Assembly (NCBI GenBank): GCA_022340425.1
Contig: JAJDNY010000014.1
Span: 1 to 64,000, forward strand
DNA: 64,000 nt
Reading direction: 5' to 3'
Origin: Desulfobacteraceae bacterium
Lineage (GTDB): Bacteria; Desulfobacterota; Desulfobacteria; Desulfobacterales; JAABRJ01
This document shows positions 17,068-26,865 of the stretch, piece by piece (the stretch's first letter is position 1; each line of letters opens with the position of its first letter). The notes beneath the pieces were generated by a model that saw only the letters and a program-made list of their open reading frames with translations, made no database searches and was not told where the DNA came from. Both the position numbers and the translations under genes were made by a program.

Positions 17068-17373
17068 TCAGTGCGAGGGAAAGATGATGGTGCGTTTTTC
17101 CGGTTCCGGATGGGGGCGGTAGAGGATCGCCGTGTGGCCGATGACTCCCACCAGCTCGCAGCCGGTCTCGGTGGCGATGGCTGAGAGAATGGCCTTTTTC
17201 GGCTCCTTTTCCTTGTGCTCGTTGAATTTGAGCTTGAAGAGCTCGTGTGCCAGGAGCGCTTCTTCCACCGACCGGCAAACCCCCGCGTTGAACCCTTTCT
17301 GCCCGATGGTGACGATCGGTTTGAGGCTGTGGGCCAATCCCTTCAAATATTTTTTCTGAGCGTTCTTCAGCAT
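17068..17373 (-). CDS. yhbY: YhbY-type ribosome assembly RNA-binding protein
   Basis: The 101-residue protein is a CRS1/YhbY (CRM) domain: LKGLAHSLKPIVTIGQKG, EALLAHELFKLKFNE and GCELVGVIGHTAILYRP. It binds precursor rRNA during large-subunit assembly. I start at the ATG at 17373, preceded by GGGAAAGG on the minus strand, since the family begins with about six residues before KNAQKKYLKG. An in-frame ATG 21 nt upstream is possible. Confidence 0.93.
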   Translation of the reverse strand: MLKNAQKKYLKGLAHSLKPIVTIGQKGFNAGVCRSVEEALLAHELFKLKFNEHKEKEPKKAILSAIATETGCELVGVIGHTAILYRPHPEPEKRTIIFPSH

Positions 17374-17532
17374 CCAAACCTTTCCCGGGCCCATCAGGGA
17401 ACCCCCGGCTTTCCGCTGTCCTTGGTTTGTCCGGCCGGGGAGGATTGGTGTTTGCAGCCGCCGAAGATTGGCAACCGCAGCGTGTTGCAAACAAACCCGG
17501 CGGGCAATTTGATGAAACGGCAAGACAAAATT

Positions 17533-17661
17533 CAGACGGTTTCGAAAAAAGGCCAAGTCCAAGGCGCGCAAATCTCAGCGGCGTGAGACGCACTAATGTA
17601 CGCCGCAGCGACTTCGAGATGCAGCGCAACGCAGGAATTGGCCTTTTTGCGGAACCGTCTG
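17533..17661. repeat. 129-bp palindromic element (MITE or REP-like)
   Basis: The ends are imperfect inverted repeats of about 24 nt: CAGACGGTTTCGAAAAAAGG at the left, and at the right the same sequence inverted with a few changes (GGCCTTTTTGCGGAACCGTC). Inside lies a second stem with perfect arms GCGGCGT and ACGCCGC. It has no protein-coding potential and sits between yhbY and the PilZ gene. The nested palindrome is what a small non-autonomous element or an extragenic palindromic repeat looks like. The rest of 17374-17733 shows no gene. Confidence 0.65.
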
Positions 17662-17733
17662 CTTCATACCCGAGACGGCGGCCATTGGCAAGGGATAAGC
17701 GGCGGATATAAGGGCTGGACCCGGCAAGGGGAA

Positions 17734-18126
17734 CTATTGGAGCGCCATTTCGGTGGCATACTCCCGGCCGTCGAGAATGCGGTCCACCAGCGGACGGTTG
17801 TGCTCCAGCAGGTCGATGAAATTGACCCCCACTTCAAACAGGTTTTTCTCGCAGGACCAGGTGTACCAGCGGATTTCAACCTTGGACTCGATTTCACCGT
17901 CGGGCGTGTGGATCGTCAGCCGCAGATCCGGTCTGTGACGGCTGATCATCAGGTGTTGGTTCAGCACCGACAGGTTGTCGGTATACAGCAGCACCCCTTT
18001 GAGGCAGAAATTGCTCACCGTGACCGTCATCACCTCCTCGTAACCCAAAAAGGTCGCTTTCAGGACAGCATTCCAGGATACTGTCAAACGCTTGTCCAGC
18101 CGGCGATCCTTTCGCCAGAAATGCAT
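17734..18126 (-). CDS. PilZ-domain protein
   Basis: The 130-residue single-domain protein has the PilZ arrangement: an arginine-rich start (RKDRRLDKRL), then VSNFCLKGVLLYTD, and later FEVGVNFIDL. In c-di-GMP binders the second motif is (D/N)xSxxG; here it is NxCxxG, so binding may be weakened. An AGGAGGGG ribosome site precedes the minus-strand ATG at 18126. It may read c-di-GMP levels for motility or envelope control, with no partner nearby to say which. Confidence 0.8.
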   Translation of the reverse strand: MHFWRKDRRLDKRLTVSWNAVLKATFLGYEEVMTVTVSNFCLKGVLLYTDNLSVLNQHLMISRHRPDLRLTIHTPDGEIESKVEIRWYTWSCEKNLFEVGVNFIDLLEHNRPLVDRILDGREYATEMALQ

Positions 18127-18636
18127 TTTTCCCCTCCTCCGAGCGGTTTTGACGGATCATGCGGTGCACCCCGGAGCGGGTAGGCGGTCGCAGCCGAAAT
18201 TTCCCCCACCCAACCGGGCTTTCCCTATTATCGTCTGAAACCCCCTTTAACTTTACCTCAACAGCCTGTTTTTTTTGATTATTGGGATTCAATCCGGGCC
18301 GCCCTCGGGACAGGAACAGGAGGACCGGACGAAAAATCGTTTTTCCCGATCCGGCGCCACCATCCGATGGCGATTTGCCGCTTTCAAGCGGCCTGGTAAG
18401 CGATTTTTTCTTTGAAATCAGATTGATTTTCTCTTAGATTGAACTTTCCCACCGGACGGTGGCTGGCAAAAAATTTTTGATGGGCCGCCGAAAATCGCCG
18501 AACAATGATGCGCCATGCCAGAGCGAAAGACTCCGCCAGGGCGGGGCGCAGGCAACGGACACCGGGGGCGAGCGTCCATTTCGCAGGACATCTTAATTTT
18601 CGCCAGGCAGCTGACAGGCTGCCGGAAGGAGGCCAC
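18127..18636. other. 510-bp intergenic region between PilZ gene and elbB
   Basis: No protein gene was found. Two hairpins stand out: an imperfect one around 18334-18360 (CCGGAC...ATCCGG flanking an A-run and T-run) and a short one at 18377-18392 (GCCGCT/AGCGGC, loop TTCA) followed shortly by a T-rich stretch, which looks like a weak plus-strand intrinsic terminator with no known gene before it. The region also holds the AT-rich stretch 18393-18480. It should contain the divergent promoters of both flanking genes. Confidence 0.4.
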
Positions 18637-19299
18637 ATGACCGCAACCGTTGGGGTTTTGCTATCGGGCTGTGGGGTATTTGACGGCACTGAAATTCACG
18701 AGGCGGTTTTGACCCTGCTGTTTCTGGACAGAGCCGGCGCCACCATCCGCTGCATGGCGCCGGACACGGCGCAGATGCACGTCATCAACCACCTGACCCA
18801 GGAAGCGACCGATGAGCGCCGCAACGTTCTGGTGGAGTCGGCGCGCATCGCACGGGGGGCGATCCAGGACGTGGCCGCAGTCAAAGCCGCCGACCTCGAT
18901 GCCCTGATCATACCGGGGGGGTTCGGCGCCGCTAAAAACCTGAGCGATTTCGCGGTCAAGGGGCCGGCGGCCGAAGTGCATCCCGAAGTCCAGCGCCTGT
19001 TGCACGAGATGGTCGCGGCCGGCAAACCCATCGGCGCGATCTGCATCGCACCCGCCACCCTGACCCGCGCCTTGGCGGACAGGCACCCCGAGGTGACCAT
19101 CGGCAGCGATGCGGCAACGGCCGGGGCCATCGAATCCATGGGTGGCCGCCACCACACCTGTACGGTGGACATGATCCAGGTGGACGAGCGCAACCGGCTG
19201 GTGACCACCCCGGCCTATATGCTGGGACCGGGCATCAAGGATGTGGCGACCGGCATCGAAAAGCTGGTGGCCCGGATCATGGCCATGATTTCCGCGTAA
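18637..19299 (+). CDS. elbB: ElbB-type glyoxalase (DJ-1/PfpI superfamily)
   Basis: The 220-residue protein matches ElbB: N-terminal VLLSGCGVFDGTEIHEAV, IIPGGFGAAKNLSDFA, the nucleophile-elbow Cys in GAICIAPA and the end motif VTTPAYMLG. In E. coli it is linked to isoprenoid metabolism and shows glyoxalase III-like activity. The start at 18637 follows GGAAGGAGG with ideal spacing; the longer in-frame version upstream has no domain. The DXP pathway genes ispA and dxs lie 19 kb downstream in this window. Confidence 0.93.
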   Translation: MTATVGVLLSGCGVFDGTEIHEAVLTLLFLDRAGATIRCMAPDTAQMHVINHLTQEATDERRNVLVESARIARGAIQDVAAVKAADLDALIIPGGFGAAKNLSDFAVKGPAAEVHPEVQRLLHEMVAAGKPIGAICIAPATLTRALADRHPEVTIGSDAATAGAIESMGGRHHTCTVDMIQVDERNRLVTTPAYMLGPGIKDVATGIEKLVARIMAMISA

Positions 19300-19458
19300 A
19301 AGGATCCCGGCACCCCACCGTTTGCGGGGCGCCTGGGTGGAGAGAGCCGAGCGGGCTGGCGCCGCCGCGCGGCGGTATTCACCCCGGTGCGCGGCGCCGG
19401 GGGCCGGGCTTCCGGAGACCCCCTTCAAACGCCCCCCCGCCGGCTCGAAGACGCCCAG

Positions 19459-22400
19459 ATGGCCCCAGGACTTCACATTTTTGTCAGCAACCGCCTGGAA
19501 GTTCTCGTGCGGCAACTTGCCTGGGAGATCAGCCAGCCGAGCAGCAACGCCGCCAGCGCGGTGCTCCGCCCCGAGACCATCGTCATTCAGAGCCGGGGAA
19601 TGGAGCGCTGGCTGGCCCTCGAGCTGGCCCGGCAGCTGGGAATCTGCGCCCATTGTGTTTTCCCGTTTCCCAATGCATTCCTCCAGGAGCTCTTAGACCG
19701 CCTGCTACCCCACAAGCCAGCGGAGCGCATTTTCGAGCGCGAGGCCATGGCCCTCGGGATCATGCAGCGCCTGCCGGAGTTTTCCAGCCGCCCGGGGTGC
19801 GACCATCTGCGGCGCTATCTGGCCGAGGACCCCACCCACCTCAAACGCTATCAACTGGCCGTTAAAATTGCCGACACCTTCGACCAGTACCTGGTATTTC
19901 GCCCGGATCTGATCTTCGCGTGGGAGGCGGGCCGCGACGACCACTGGCAGGCGGCTTTGTGGCGCGATCTTGCCGCCGGCCGTGAAGACCGCCACCGGGC
20001 GGGTCTGCAGCGCAAACTTCTGGAAAAAATCCACCGTGCCGACGCCGTCACCACCGGCGAGCTGCCCGAGCGCGTCTCGGTTTTCGGCCTTTCCCACCTG
20101 CCGCCGGCCTTCCTGGAGACTTTCGCGGCCCTGGGTGCTTTGATGCGGGTCAACCTTTTTTTGATGAACCCTTGCCGCGAGTTCTGGGCGGACATTCGCT
20201 CCCCCCGCGAACAGGTGCGGATCACCCGGCGGACTGCCGCCGAGCTGCCGCCGGAAGCTCTCTACCTGGAATCCGGCAATCGCCTCCTGGCCGCCATGGG
20301 GTCCATGGGGCGGGCTTTCTTTTCCATGATCCAGGGCTTCGAGGCCCACTGGCACGAGCATTTCCAGGCGCCTCACGGGGACAGCCTGCTCGCCCGGGTC
20401 CAGGACGACATTCTCTCCCTGACCGAGGGCAGTCGAGCGGCCGACAGCCACCCCAAAGGCGCTGCGGACGGTTCCATCGAAATTCACGCCTGCCACAGCC
20501 CCATGCGCGAGGTCGAGGTTCTGCACGACAATCTCTTGAAACTGCTCGACGCCGACCGCACTCTTGGACCGGGCGACATCCTCGTGATGGCCCCCGACAT
20601 CGAAGCCTATGCCCCGCTGGTGCAGGCGGTTTTTGACGGGCAGACCGATCCTGCCCTGCGAATTCCCTTCAGCATCGCCGATCGCAGCCTGCGGCGTGAA
20701 AGCCGAGTGATCGACGGCTTTCTGGCCTTGCTGGATCTGACCGGCAGCCGTTTTGGAATCAACCGGGTCCTGGGGCTCCTGGCCTGCGAACCCATCCGCC
20801 GACGCTTCGGGCTTGAGGAGGGCGACCTGGCGCTGATCGGCCGCTGGGGGCGTGAAGCGGCCGTCCGCTGGGGGCGTGACGCCCGGGACCGCACCCGCCA
20901 CGGCCTGCCCGGGATCGCCGCCAACTCCTGGGAAGCCGGGCTGCAGAGACTTCTGCTGGGCTACGCGCTGCCGGGAAGGGGCCGCCGGCTGTTCCAGGGG
21001 ATACTGCCCTACGACCTGGTTGAGGGCAGCACCGCCGGAGTCTTGGGCAAGTTCGTGGCCTTCGCCGAGACCCTCTTCGAAGTTATCCAACGACTGGAAA
21101 AACCTCGCAGCCTGACCGCCTGGGCTGCGGACCTGGGGGAGGTCTTCGAGACTTTTTTCGTCCTGGACGACCCGCTGGCCAGTGAATCCCAGCAGTTGCG
21201 GCTGGCCCTCGCTGCCCTGGCCCGTCATGCAAGCGAAGCCGGATGCCGTGAGGCCCTGCCCTTGACGGTGGTGCGGGCCGCCCTGGAAGGCCAGGTGGAC
21301 AGCACGGTTTTCGGCGGTGGGTTTATCGCCGGCGGTGTCACTTTCTGTGCCATGCTGCCCATGCGCAGTATTCCACTTAAAATCATCTGCCTCCTGGGGA
21401 TGAACGCCGATGCCTTTCCGCGCGACAGCCGGCAGCCGGGCTTTGACCTGATGGTGCGCGAGCCCAGAGCCGGGGACCGTTGTCGACGGGACGATGACCG
21501 CTACCTTTTCCTGGAGGCCCTCCTGTCGGCCCGCCAAAAACTCATCATCAGCTACCTGGGGCAGAGTCTGCAGGACAACAGCCCCCAGCCGCCCTCGGTG
21601 CTGGTGGCCGAGCTTCAGGACTACCTGGCCGATGTCTACGGTATCGAAAGCGGGGCGCTGGAAACCCGCCACCGCCTGCAGGCCTTTGCAGGGGACTATT
21701 TCAGGCCGGGTTCGGGTCTGTCCAGCTATTCCCGGGAGGATTTCGAAGCGGTGCGGATGCGGGACCGGGCCGCCCCCCCGGCCCCCTTCTGGAATGACGA
21801 CCTGCCGGCCGCCGGATTGGATGGTGGCCGGCTGGCGATAGAGGATCTCTGCGCTTTCTGGTCGCACCCCGCACGCTTTCTGCTGCAGCGCCGACTGGGG
21901 GTTTTCTTCGACGCCGACCCGGAGCTGCCCGAGGAGCGCGAACCTTTCGTTCTCAACGCGCTTGAAAAATACCTGATCCTTCAGGAGCTGATCCAGGACC
22001 GACTGGCCGGGGGCCAACCCGCAGACCTGCTGACGGCCCTCTCGGCAGCCGGCCGACTGCCTCACGGCAACGTCGGCCAGGTGGTGTTCCACGAATTGCA
22101 GGCCGAGGCCGAGGTCTTTTGCCATCGCCTTCAGCGGGCCGGCAGCGGCGCGCCGCTGCCCCCCGCGATGGTGGAACTTGAGCTGGCGGGCGTGCACCTG
22201 CACGGTCAAATCGGCGAGATCTTCGAACGCGGCCAGGTGCGCCTGCGCTTTGGACGCATCAAGGCGCGCGACCTGATGGTCTCCTGGCTGCAGCACCTGC
22301 TGCTATGCCACCCCAAAGTGGTCTTTCGCAATCGAGAGGGGCTTCTGGTGGGCCGGGACAGCGCCATGCGGTTCGGGGTGCCCGCGGCGGCCGAGGATCT

Positions 22401-22695
22401 GTTGGAAGAACTGCTGCAGCTCTTCTTCCAGGGGGTTTCAGCGCCGCTGGTCTTTTTTCCGGAATCGGCCCTGGCCTATGCCCGGGCGCGCCTGGTCCGC
22501 GGCAAAAGCCATGCGATTGCCTGCGCGGCCGCAGAAAGGGTGTGGTGCGGCAACGATTTTTCTCCCGGCGAGTCAGCCGACCCCTATCTGGCGCGGATTT
22601 TCGGGGATGTACGGCGGTTTGAGGCCGATTTCTTCAAACTCGCGGAAACCGTTCTGACTCCCTTGATGGCGCATGCCCGGGAGGTGGCGCTGTAG
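19459..22695 (+). CDS. recC: RecBCD enzyme subunit RecC
   Basis: The 1078-residue protein is full length for RecC (E. coli 1122). It opens with LHIFVSNRLEVLVRQLAWEI and carries the RecC core (IVIQSRGMERWLALELARQL, FPFPNAFL, RIPFSIADRSLRRES). RecC is the chi-recognising subunit of exonuclease V with an inactive helicase and nuclease fold. I start at ATG 19459 because RecC proteins begin just before this strand, but no clear ribosome site is visible and an in-frame start at 19387 exists. recB follows after a small antisense gene and recD after that. Confidence 0.93.
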   Translation: MAPGLHIFVSNRLEVLVRQLAWEISQPSSNAASAVLRPETIVIQSRGMERWLALELARQLGICAHCVFPFPNAFLQELLDRLLPHKPAERIFEREAMALGIMQRLPEFSSRPGCDHLRRYLAEDPTHLKRYQLAVKIADTFDQYLVFRPDLIFAWEAGRDDHWQAALWRDLAAGREDRHRAGLQRKLLEKIHRADAVTTGELPERVSVFGLSHLPPAFLETFAALGALMRVNLFLMNPCREFWADIRSPREQVRITRRTAAELPPEALYLESGNRLLAAMGSMGRAFFSMIQGFEAHWHEHFQAPHGDSLLARVQDDILSLTEGSRAADSHPKGAADGSIEIHACHSPMREVEVLHDNLLKLLDADRTLGPGDILVMAPDIEAYAPLVQAVFDGQTDPALRIPFSIADRSLRRESRVIDGFLALLDLTGSRFGINRVLGLLACEPIRRRFGLEEGDLALIGRWGREAAVRWGRDARDRTRHGLPGIAANSWEAGLQRLLLGYALPGRGRRLFQGILPYDLVEGSTAGVLGKFVAFAETLFEVIQRLEKPRSLTAWAADLGEVFETFFVLDDPLASESQQLRLALAALARHASEAGCREALPLTVVRAALEGQVDSTVFGGGFIAGGVTFCAMLPMRSIPLKIICLLGMNADAFPRDSRQPGFDLMVREPRAGDRCRRDDDRYLFLEALLSARQKLIISYLGQSLQDNSPQPPSVLVAELQDYLADVYGIESGALETRHRLQAFAGDYFRPGSGLSSYSREDFEAVRMRDRAAPPAPFWNDDLPAAGLDGGRLAIEDLCAFWSHPARFLLQRRLGVFFDADPELPEEREPFVLNALEKYLILQELIQDRLAGGQPADLLTALSAAGRLPHGNVGQVVFHELQAEAEVFCHRLQRAGSGAPLPPAMVELELAGVHLHGQIGEIFERGQVRLRFGRIKARDLMVSWLQHLLLCHPKVVFRNREGLLVGRDSAMRFGVPAAAEDLLEELLQLFFQGVSAPLVFFPESALAYARARLVRGKSHAIACAAAERVWCGNDFSPGESADPYLARIFGDVRRFEADFFKLAETVLTPLMAHAREVAL

Positions 22696-22744
22696 ATCAG
22701 TCGGCGGGGAGGGGTGGGGCGGCGGCCCCAAAAATGACGGGCGC

Positions 22745-23056
22745 CTAACGGCGTTTATGGCGGAACCCGGCCGTCACCCAGAGGATCCCCCAGAGGGCGG
22801 CCACCGGCAGCAGGCCGGCCAGGAGAAAAGCGCGCGGGCCGTTTTGCCAGGGCTCCAGGTAAACGGCGGCCCCCAGCGGCCAGAGCAGGGAGGCGCTCAC
22901 AGCTATGCGCATGCCGCCGGAAAGGCCGGCCAGGGGGCTGGACAACCGGCGGCGGACGGGCTCAGGCGGGCGGCTGCGGCCAGCTATGCGCGGCAGCAGG
23001 AAAATCGCCCCGACGATCCCGGCAAGGACCAGAATTTCCTGAATTCCTGAAAACAT
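22745..23056 (-). CDS. small membrane protein, unrecognised
   Basis: The 103-residue protein has three likely membrane helices (about 5-23, 50-66, 76-95), a basic loop (GRSRPPEPVRRRLS) and a basic end (FRHKRR). No family is recognised. It lies on the minus strand between recC and recB, which are both on the plus strand, so it interrupts what is usually a continuous locus. Confidence 0.6.
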   Translation of the reverse strand: MFSGIQEILVLAGIVGAIFLLPRIAGRSRPPEPVRRRLSSPLAGLSGGMRIAVSASLLWPLGAAVYLEPWQNGPRAFLLAGLLPVAALWGILWVTAGFRHKRR

Positions 23057-23219
23057 CGTGGGATTTGACAGTCTGAATTTGGTGAAAGGGCACCCGCGAT
23101 CCTGCGCGTTGCGCTAAATGCGCGCCTTTTTCGAAGTTTCTAACACAGCCGCCCAAAATCCGCAAACGGGCCGTGGCAGCCGCAAGCGGCCCTCTGAACG
23201 CCTTTTGGTGGAGATCTCC

Positions 23220-26200
23220 ATGCAAGCTTTCGACCTGCTCCGGGCACCGCTGACCGGTGTCAACCTGATCGAAGCCGGCGCAGGAACAGGGAAAACCTAC
23301 GCGATCGCCGCCCTTTATCTGCGGCTGATTCTGGAACAGGGCCTTGTGCCCGAGGAAATCCTGGTGGTGACCTTCACCAAGGCCGCCACCGAGGAGCTGC
23401 AGAGCCGGATCCGGGCCCGGCTGCTGGAGGCGGAGGGCGGGTTTGGGCGCGGTGGCGGCCAGGACGGCCTGATCCAGGACCTGGTGGCCCGCACGGCCGA
23501 CCGCGCGCAGGCCCTTGGCCGTTTGCGCCAGGCGCTGCTGGGATTCGACCGCGCCGCCATTTTCACCATCCACGGTTTCTGTCAGCGGATCCTTTTGGAA
23601 AACGCCTTCGAAACCGGCAGCGGCTTTCAAACCGAGCTCAAAACCGACCCGCGCCCGCTGCTGCAAGAGGTCGCCGATGATTTCTGGCGGCGCCAGGTTT
23701 ACGGGGCGCCGCCCGAATTTGTCGCCTATCTCCGCAGCCGGGCCGGTGGTCCGACCTATTTCCTGGGGCTGTTGCAGCAGTTGAAGACCCCGGGGATCCG
23801 CATCATCCCCGAGGCGCCGGAAGCCGCCCTGGAAACCCTGGCCCCCTATCGCCGGTCGCTGACCGCCCTTCGGCGACAGTGGCCGCACGCAAAAGAGGCG
23901 GTGGCGCGCCTGCTGCGCGATCCGGCCCTCAGCGGCACGGTCTACGGGAGCCTGAAGCCCATAGCGGCGGGGGGTGCGTTAAGCCGCCGTGATCTCCAGA
24001 TCGCGGCCCTCTGCCGGGAAATGGATCTCTTGGCCGCCCCCCACGGGACGGGTTTTCCGCTCTTTGAAAAATTCTCGCTCTTCACCACCCCCAAGCTGTC
24101 CGCGGCTGTCCGCAAAAACCAGGCCGCGCCCGATCACCCTTTCTTCGCCCTCTGCGCCGAGGTTGAGGAGCGGGCGGCGGCCCTTGAAGAGGAGATGGCG
24201 CGCCGGTTTCTGTTTTTGCGCCGGCAGGTCTTCCGATATGCCGAAACCGAGCTGGGCCGGCGCAAGCAGGTGCAGAACATCCAGTTTTTCGACGACCTGC
24301 TGACCACGGTCGCCAAAGCCCTCGTGGGGCCCGACGGCGGCCGCTTGCTGGCCGATGCGGTGCGGGCCAAGTTCAAGGCCGCGCTGGTGGACGAGTTTCA
24401 GGACACAGACGCCGTCCAGTACGATATTTTTTCGCGCCTCTTCGGCGGCGGCGATCGGACCCTTTTTCTGATCGGCGACCCGAAACAGGCGATCTACAGC
24501 TTTCGCGGCGCCGATGTCTTCTCCTACATGGCGGCCGCGCGCCAGTGCGACCGGCGCTATACCCTGACCCGCAACTGGCGCTCTGCGCCGGCGCTGATCA
24601 CGGCGGTCAACACCCTCTTTGAAAACGTGGCGGCGCCTTTCGTGTTCGAGGAAATCACCTTTGCGGCGGGGCAGCCGGGATGCGCGCCCCGCGAGGATGC
24701 ACCGCCGTCCCAGGCGCCGTTTGTGGTCTGGTGGCTGGACGCGGCCGAGGAAAAACCCCTTGCCAAGGAAACCGCGGTGGCCCGGATCGCGGAAGCGGTG
24801 GCCGGGGAGATTTTAGGTCTCACCCGCCCCGGCCCGGCTCGGACCGAACCGGGCGATATCGCCGTCCTGGTGCGCACCAACCGACAGGCCAGACAAATCC
24901 AGCGGGAGCTGGCCGCCCTGGCGCTACCGGCGGTTCTGATCGGCGAGGACAATATCTTTGACACGCCGGAAGCCGCCGAAATCCAGCAGGTGCTGGCGGC
25001 GATCCTGGAGCCGGCGGCCGAGCGGCGGCTGCGGGCCGCCCTGGCCAGCGACATGCTGGGCGCCAAAGCCAGCGAGCTGGATACCGCCGTCCCCGCCGGC
25101 GCCTGGTGGGCGGATCGCCTGGCCGCCTTCTGCGACTATCTGGAGATCTGGCAGCGCAGCGGTTTCTATCGCATGTTCCGGCTGCTGTTGGGCCGCGAAC
25201 GGGTCAAGGGCCGGCTGCTGGCCTATCCCGACGGCGAGCGGCGCCTGACCAACCTGCTGCAGCTGGGCGAGATCCTTCAGCGCGCGGCGGTGGAGAACGC
25301 CCTGCCGCCGGCGGGCCTGGTGAAATGGCTGTCCCAGCAGCGCGACCCCGCCAGCCAGCGGCTGGAGGAGCATCAGCTGCGGCTTGAAAGCGACGCGCAG
25401 GCAGTGCGCATCATCACCATGCACAAGAGCAAGGGGCTTGAATTCCCGGTGGTTTTCTGCCCGTTTACCTGGGAGGGGGCGCTGTCACGGGAACCGCTGC
25501 TGCGCTTCCACGACCCGGATGCCGACGGCCGCCTGACCCTGGATCTCGGCGACGAGCACTTCGAGGCCCACCGTATCCAGGCTCGGACCGAGGGGCTGGC
25601 CGAAAACCTCCGGCTGCTCTATGTGGCCGTGACCCGCGCCAAGCAGCGCTGCTACCTGGCCTGGGGGCGGATCAGCACCGCCGAAACCTCGGCCCCGGCC
25701 TACCTGCTGCATGGCGCATCACCGAGCGGGTCGCATGACCCGGTGGGCGCGCTGCAGGATCTTTTCAAGCGCAAAAGCGGGAGCACCCTTTTTGAGGAGC
25801 TGAAAACCCGTGCCGCCCTCTCGAGGGGCGCCATCGAGCTTTTGCCGCTGCCCGCAGGGTCCGCCGACGGGCGTTTCAAACCGCCGGCGGCACCGCCGGC
25901 GAAGCTGGTCCTTCCGGCCTTTCAGGGCTCGGTGACGCCCAGCTGGCGCATCACCAGCTACACGGCCCTGGTCTCCGGCGCCCATTTCCCCGCGGAATGG
26001 CCCGATCACGACGCGCTGCCGGCGGTTCCCGCGGCGCAGAGCCCACCCGCCGTCGAGGCGCCCGCCGGACAAACGGATATCGCCGCTTTCCCCAGGGGTG
26101 CACGCGCCGGCACCTTTCTACACGACCTTTTAGAACACCTGGATTTCAGCGCCGATGATCCGGACCATCGCGCCGGTCTGGTGGAAAGACTGCTGGCGGC

Positions 26201-26828
26201 CTACGGGTTTGACCCCGCCTGGCAGCCCGCCCTGTTGACCATGCTGGCGCGCGTGCTCGCCAGCCCGCTGGCGGCCGGTCAGGAAACCCTTCGCCTGGAG
26301 CGGATCACCGCCGGCCAGCGGGTAAATGAAATGGCGTTCTATTTTCCCCTGAACACCTTTGCGCTCGCCGAGTTGGAGGACATTTTGCGCCCGGAGGGCA
26401 GCGCGGCGGACTTCCCTGACCTTGGAAGGCGCTTCAAGGCCCTGAGTTTCCGCCCGGAGAGGGGATTTATGAAAGGCTACATCGATCTGGTCTTTCACCA
26501 CGCCGGTCGCTATTACCTGGTGGACTGGAAGTCCAACTACCTCGGCCCCGCTGTCGCGCACTACGCCCAGGCGAATCTGCGATCCGAGATGGCGGCCTCT
26601 TTGTACGTCCTTCAGTACCACCTCTACGCCCTGGCCCTGCACCAACTGCTGCGCCTGAGGCTGCCGGATTACCGTTACGACACACATTTCGGCGGCGTTT
26701 TCTATCTGTTTCTACGAGGCATCGACCCGGCCTGCGGGCCGGATTTCGGCATTTTCCACGATCGCCCCGCGGCGGGGCGGATCGCGGCCCTGGGAAAGCT
26801 GTTGATCCCGGGATTCAATCCCCTTTAA
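23220..26828 (+). CDS. recB: RecBCD enzyme subunit RecB
   Basis: The 1202-residue UvrD-like helicase-nuclease has Walker A EAGAGTGKTY (about 18-27), VVTFTKAATEEL, the DEFQDTD Walker B, IGDPKQAIYSFRGAD, MHKSKGLEFPVVF and LYVAVTRAK. The C-terminal RecB nuclease core is intact (GYIDLVF near 1086, YYLVDWKSNY near 1100). It is the 3'-5' helicase and only nuclease of the complex. The ATG at 23220 is chosen because the protein then begins at FDLLRAPLTG as in the family; the upstream in-frame extension is non-homologous. Confidence 0.96.
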   Translation: MQAFDLLRAPLTGVNLIEAGAGTGKTYAIAALYLRLILEQGLVPEEILVVTFTKAATEELQSRIRARLLEAEGGFGRGGGQDGLIQDLVARTADRAQALGRLRQALLGFDRAAIFTIHGFCQRILLENAFETGSGFQTELKTDPRPLLQEVADDFWRRQVYGAPPEFVAYLRSRAGGPTYFLGLLQQLKTPGIRIIPEAPEAALETLAPYRRSLTALRRQWPHAKEAVARLLRDPALSGTVYGSLKPIAAGGALSRRDLQIAALCREMDLLAAPHGTGFPLFEKFSLFTTPKLSAAVRKNQAAPDHPFFALCAEVEERAAALEEEMARRFLFLRRQVFRYAETELGRRKQVQNIQFFDDLLTTVAKALVGPDGGRLLADAVRAKFKAALVDEFQDTDAVQYDIFSRLFGGGDRTLFLIGDPKQAIYSFRGADVFSYMAAARQCDRRYTLTRNWRSAPALITAVNTLFENVAAPFVFEEITFAAGQPGCAPREDAPPSQAPFVVWWLDAAEEKPLAKETAVARIAEAVAGEILGLTRPGPARTEPGDIAVLVRTNRQARQIQRELAALALPAVLIGEDNIFDTPEAAEIQQVLAAILEPAAERRLRAALASDMLGAKASELDTAVPAGAWWADRLAAFCDYLEIWQRSGFYRMFRLLLGRERVKGRLLAYPDGERRLTNLLQLGEILQRAAVENALPPAGLVKWLSQQRDPASQRLEEHQLRLESDAQAVRIITMHKSKGLEFPVVFCPFTWEGALSREPLLRFHDPDADGRLTLDLGDEHFEAHRIQARTEGLAENLRLLYVAVTRAKQRCYLAWGRISTAETSAPAYLLHGASPSGSHDPVGALQDLFKRKSGSTLFEELKTRAALSRGAIELLPLPAGSADGRFKPPAAPPAKLVLPAFQGSVTPSWRITSYTALVSGAHFPAEWPDHDALPAVPAAQSPPAVEAPAGQTDIAAFPRGARAGTFLHDLLEHLDFSADDPDHRAGLVERLLAAYGFDPAWQPALLTMLARVLASPLAAGQETLRLERITAGQRVNEMAFYFPLNTFALAELEDILRPEGSAADFPDLGRRFKALSFRPERGFMKGYIDLVFHHAGRYYLVDWKSNYLGPAVAHYAQANLRSEMAASLYVLQYHLYALALHQLLRLRLPDYRYDTHFGGVFYLFLRGIDPACGPDFGIFHDRPAAGRIAALGKLLIPGFNPL

Positions 26829-26865
26829 ACCCGCTGCCGGACGGTCTCTTGAATTAAAGTAAAAT

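Noticed and set aside
19705-22296. 863-residue antisense open frame in recC
   Set aside because: recC has recognisable motifs; the antisense protein has none and mirrors its codon bias.
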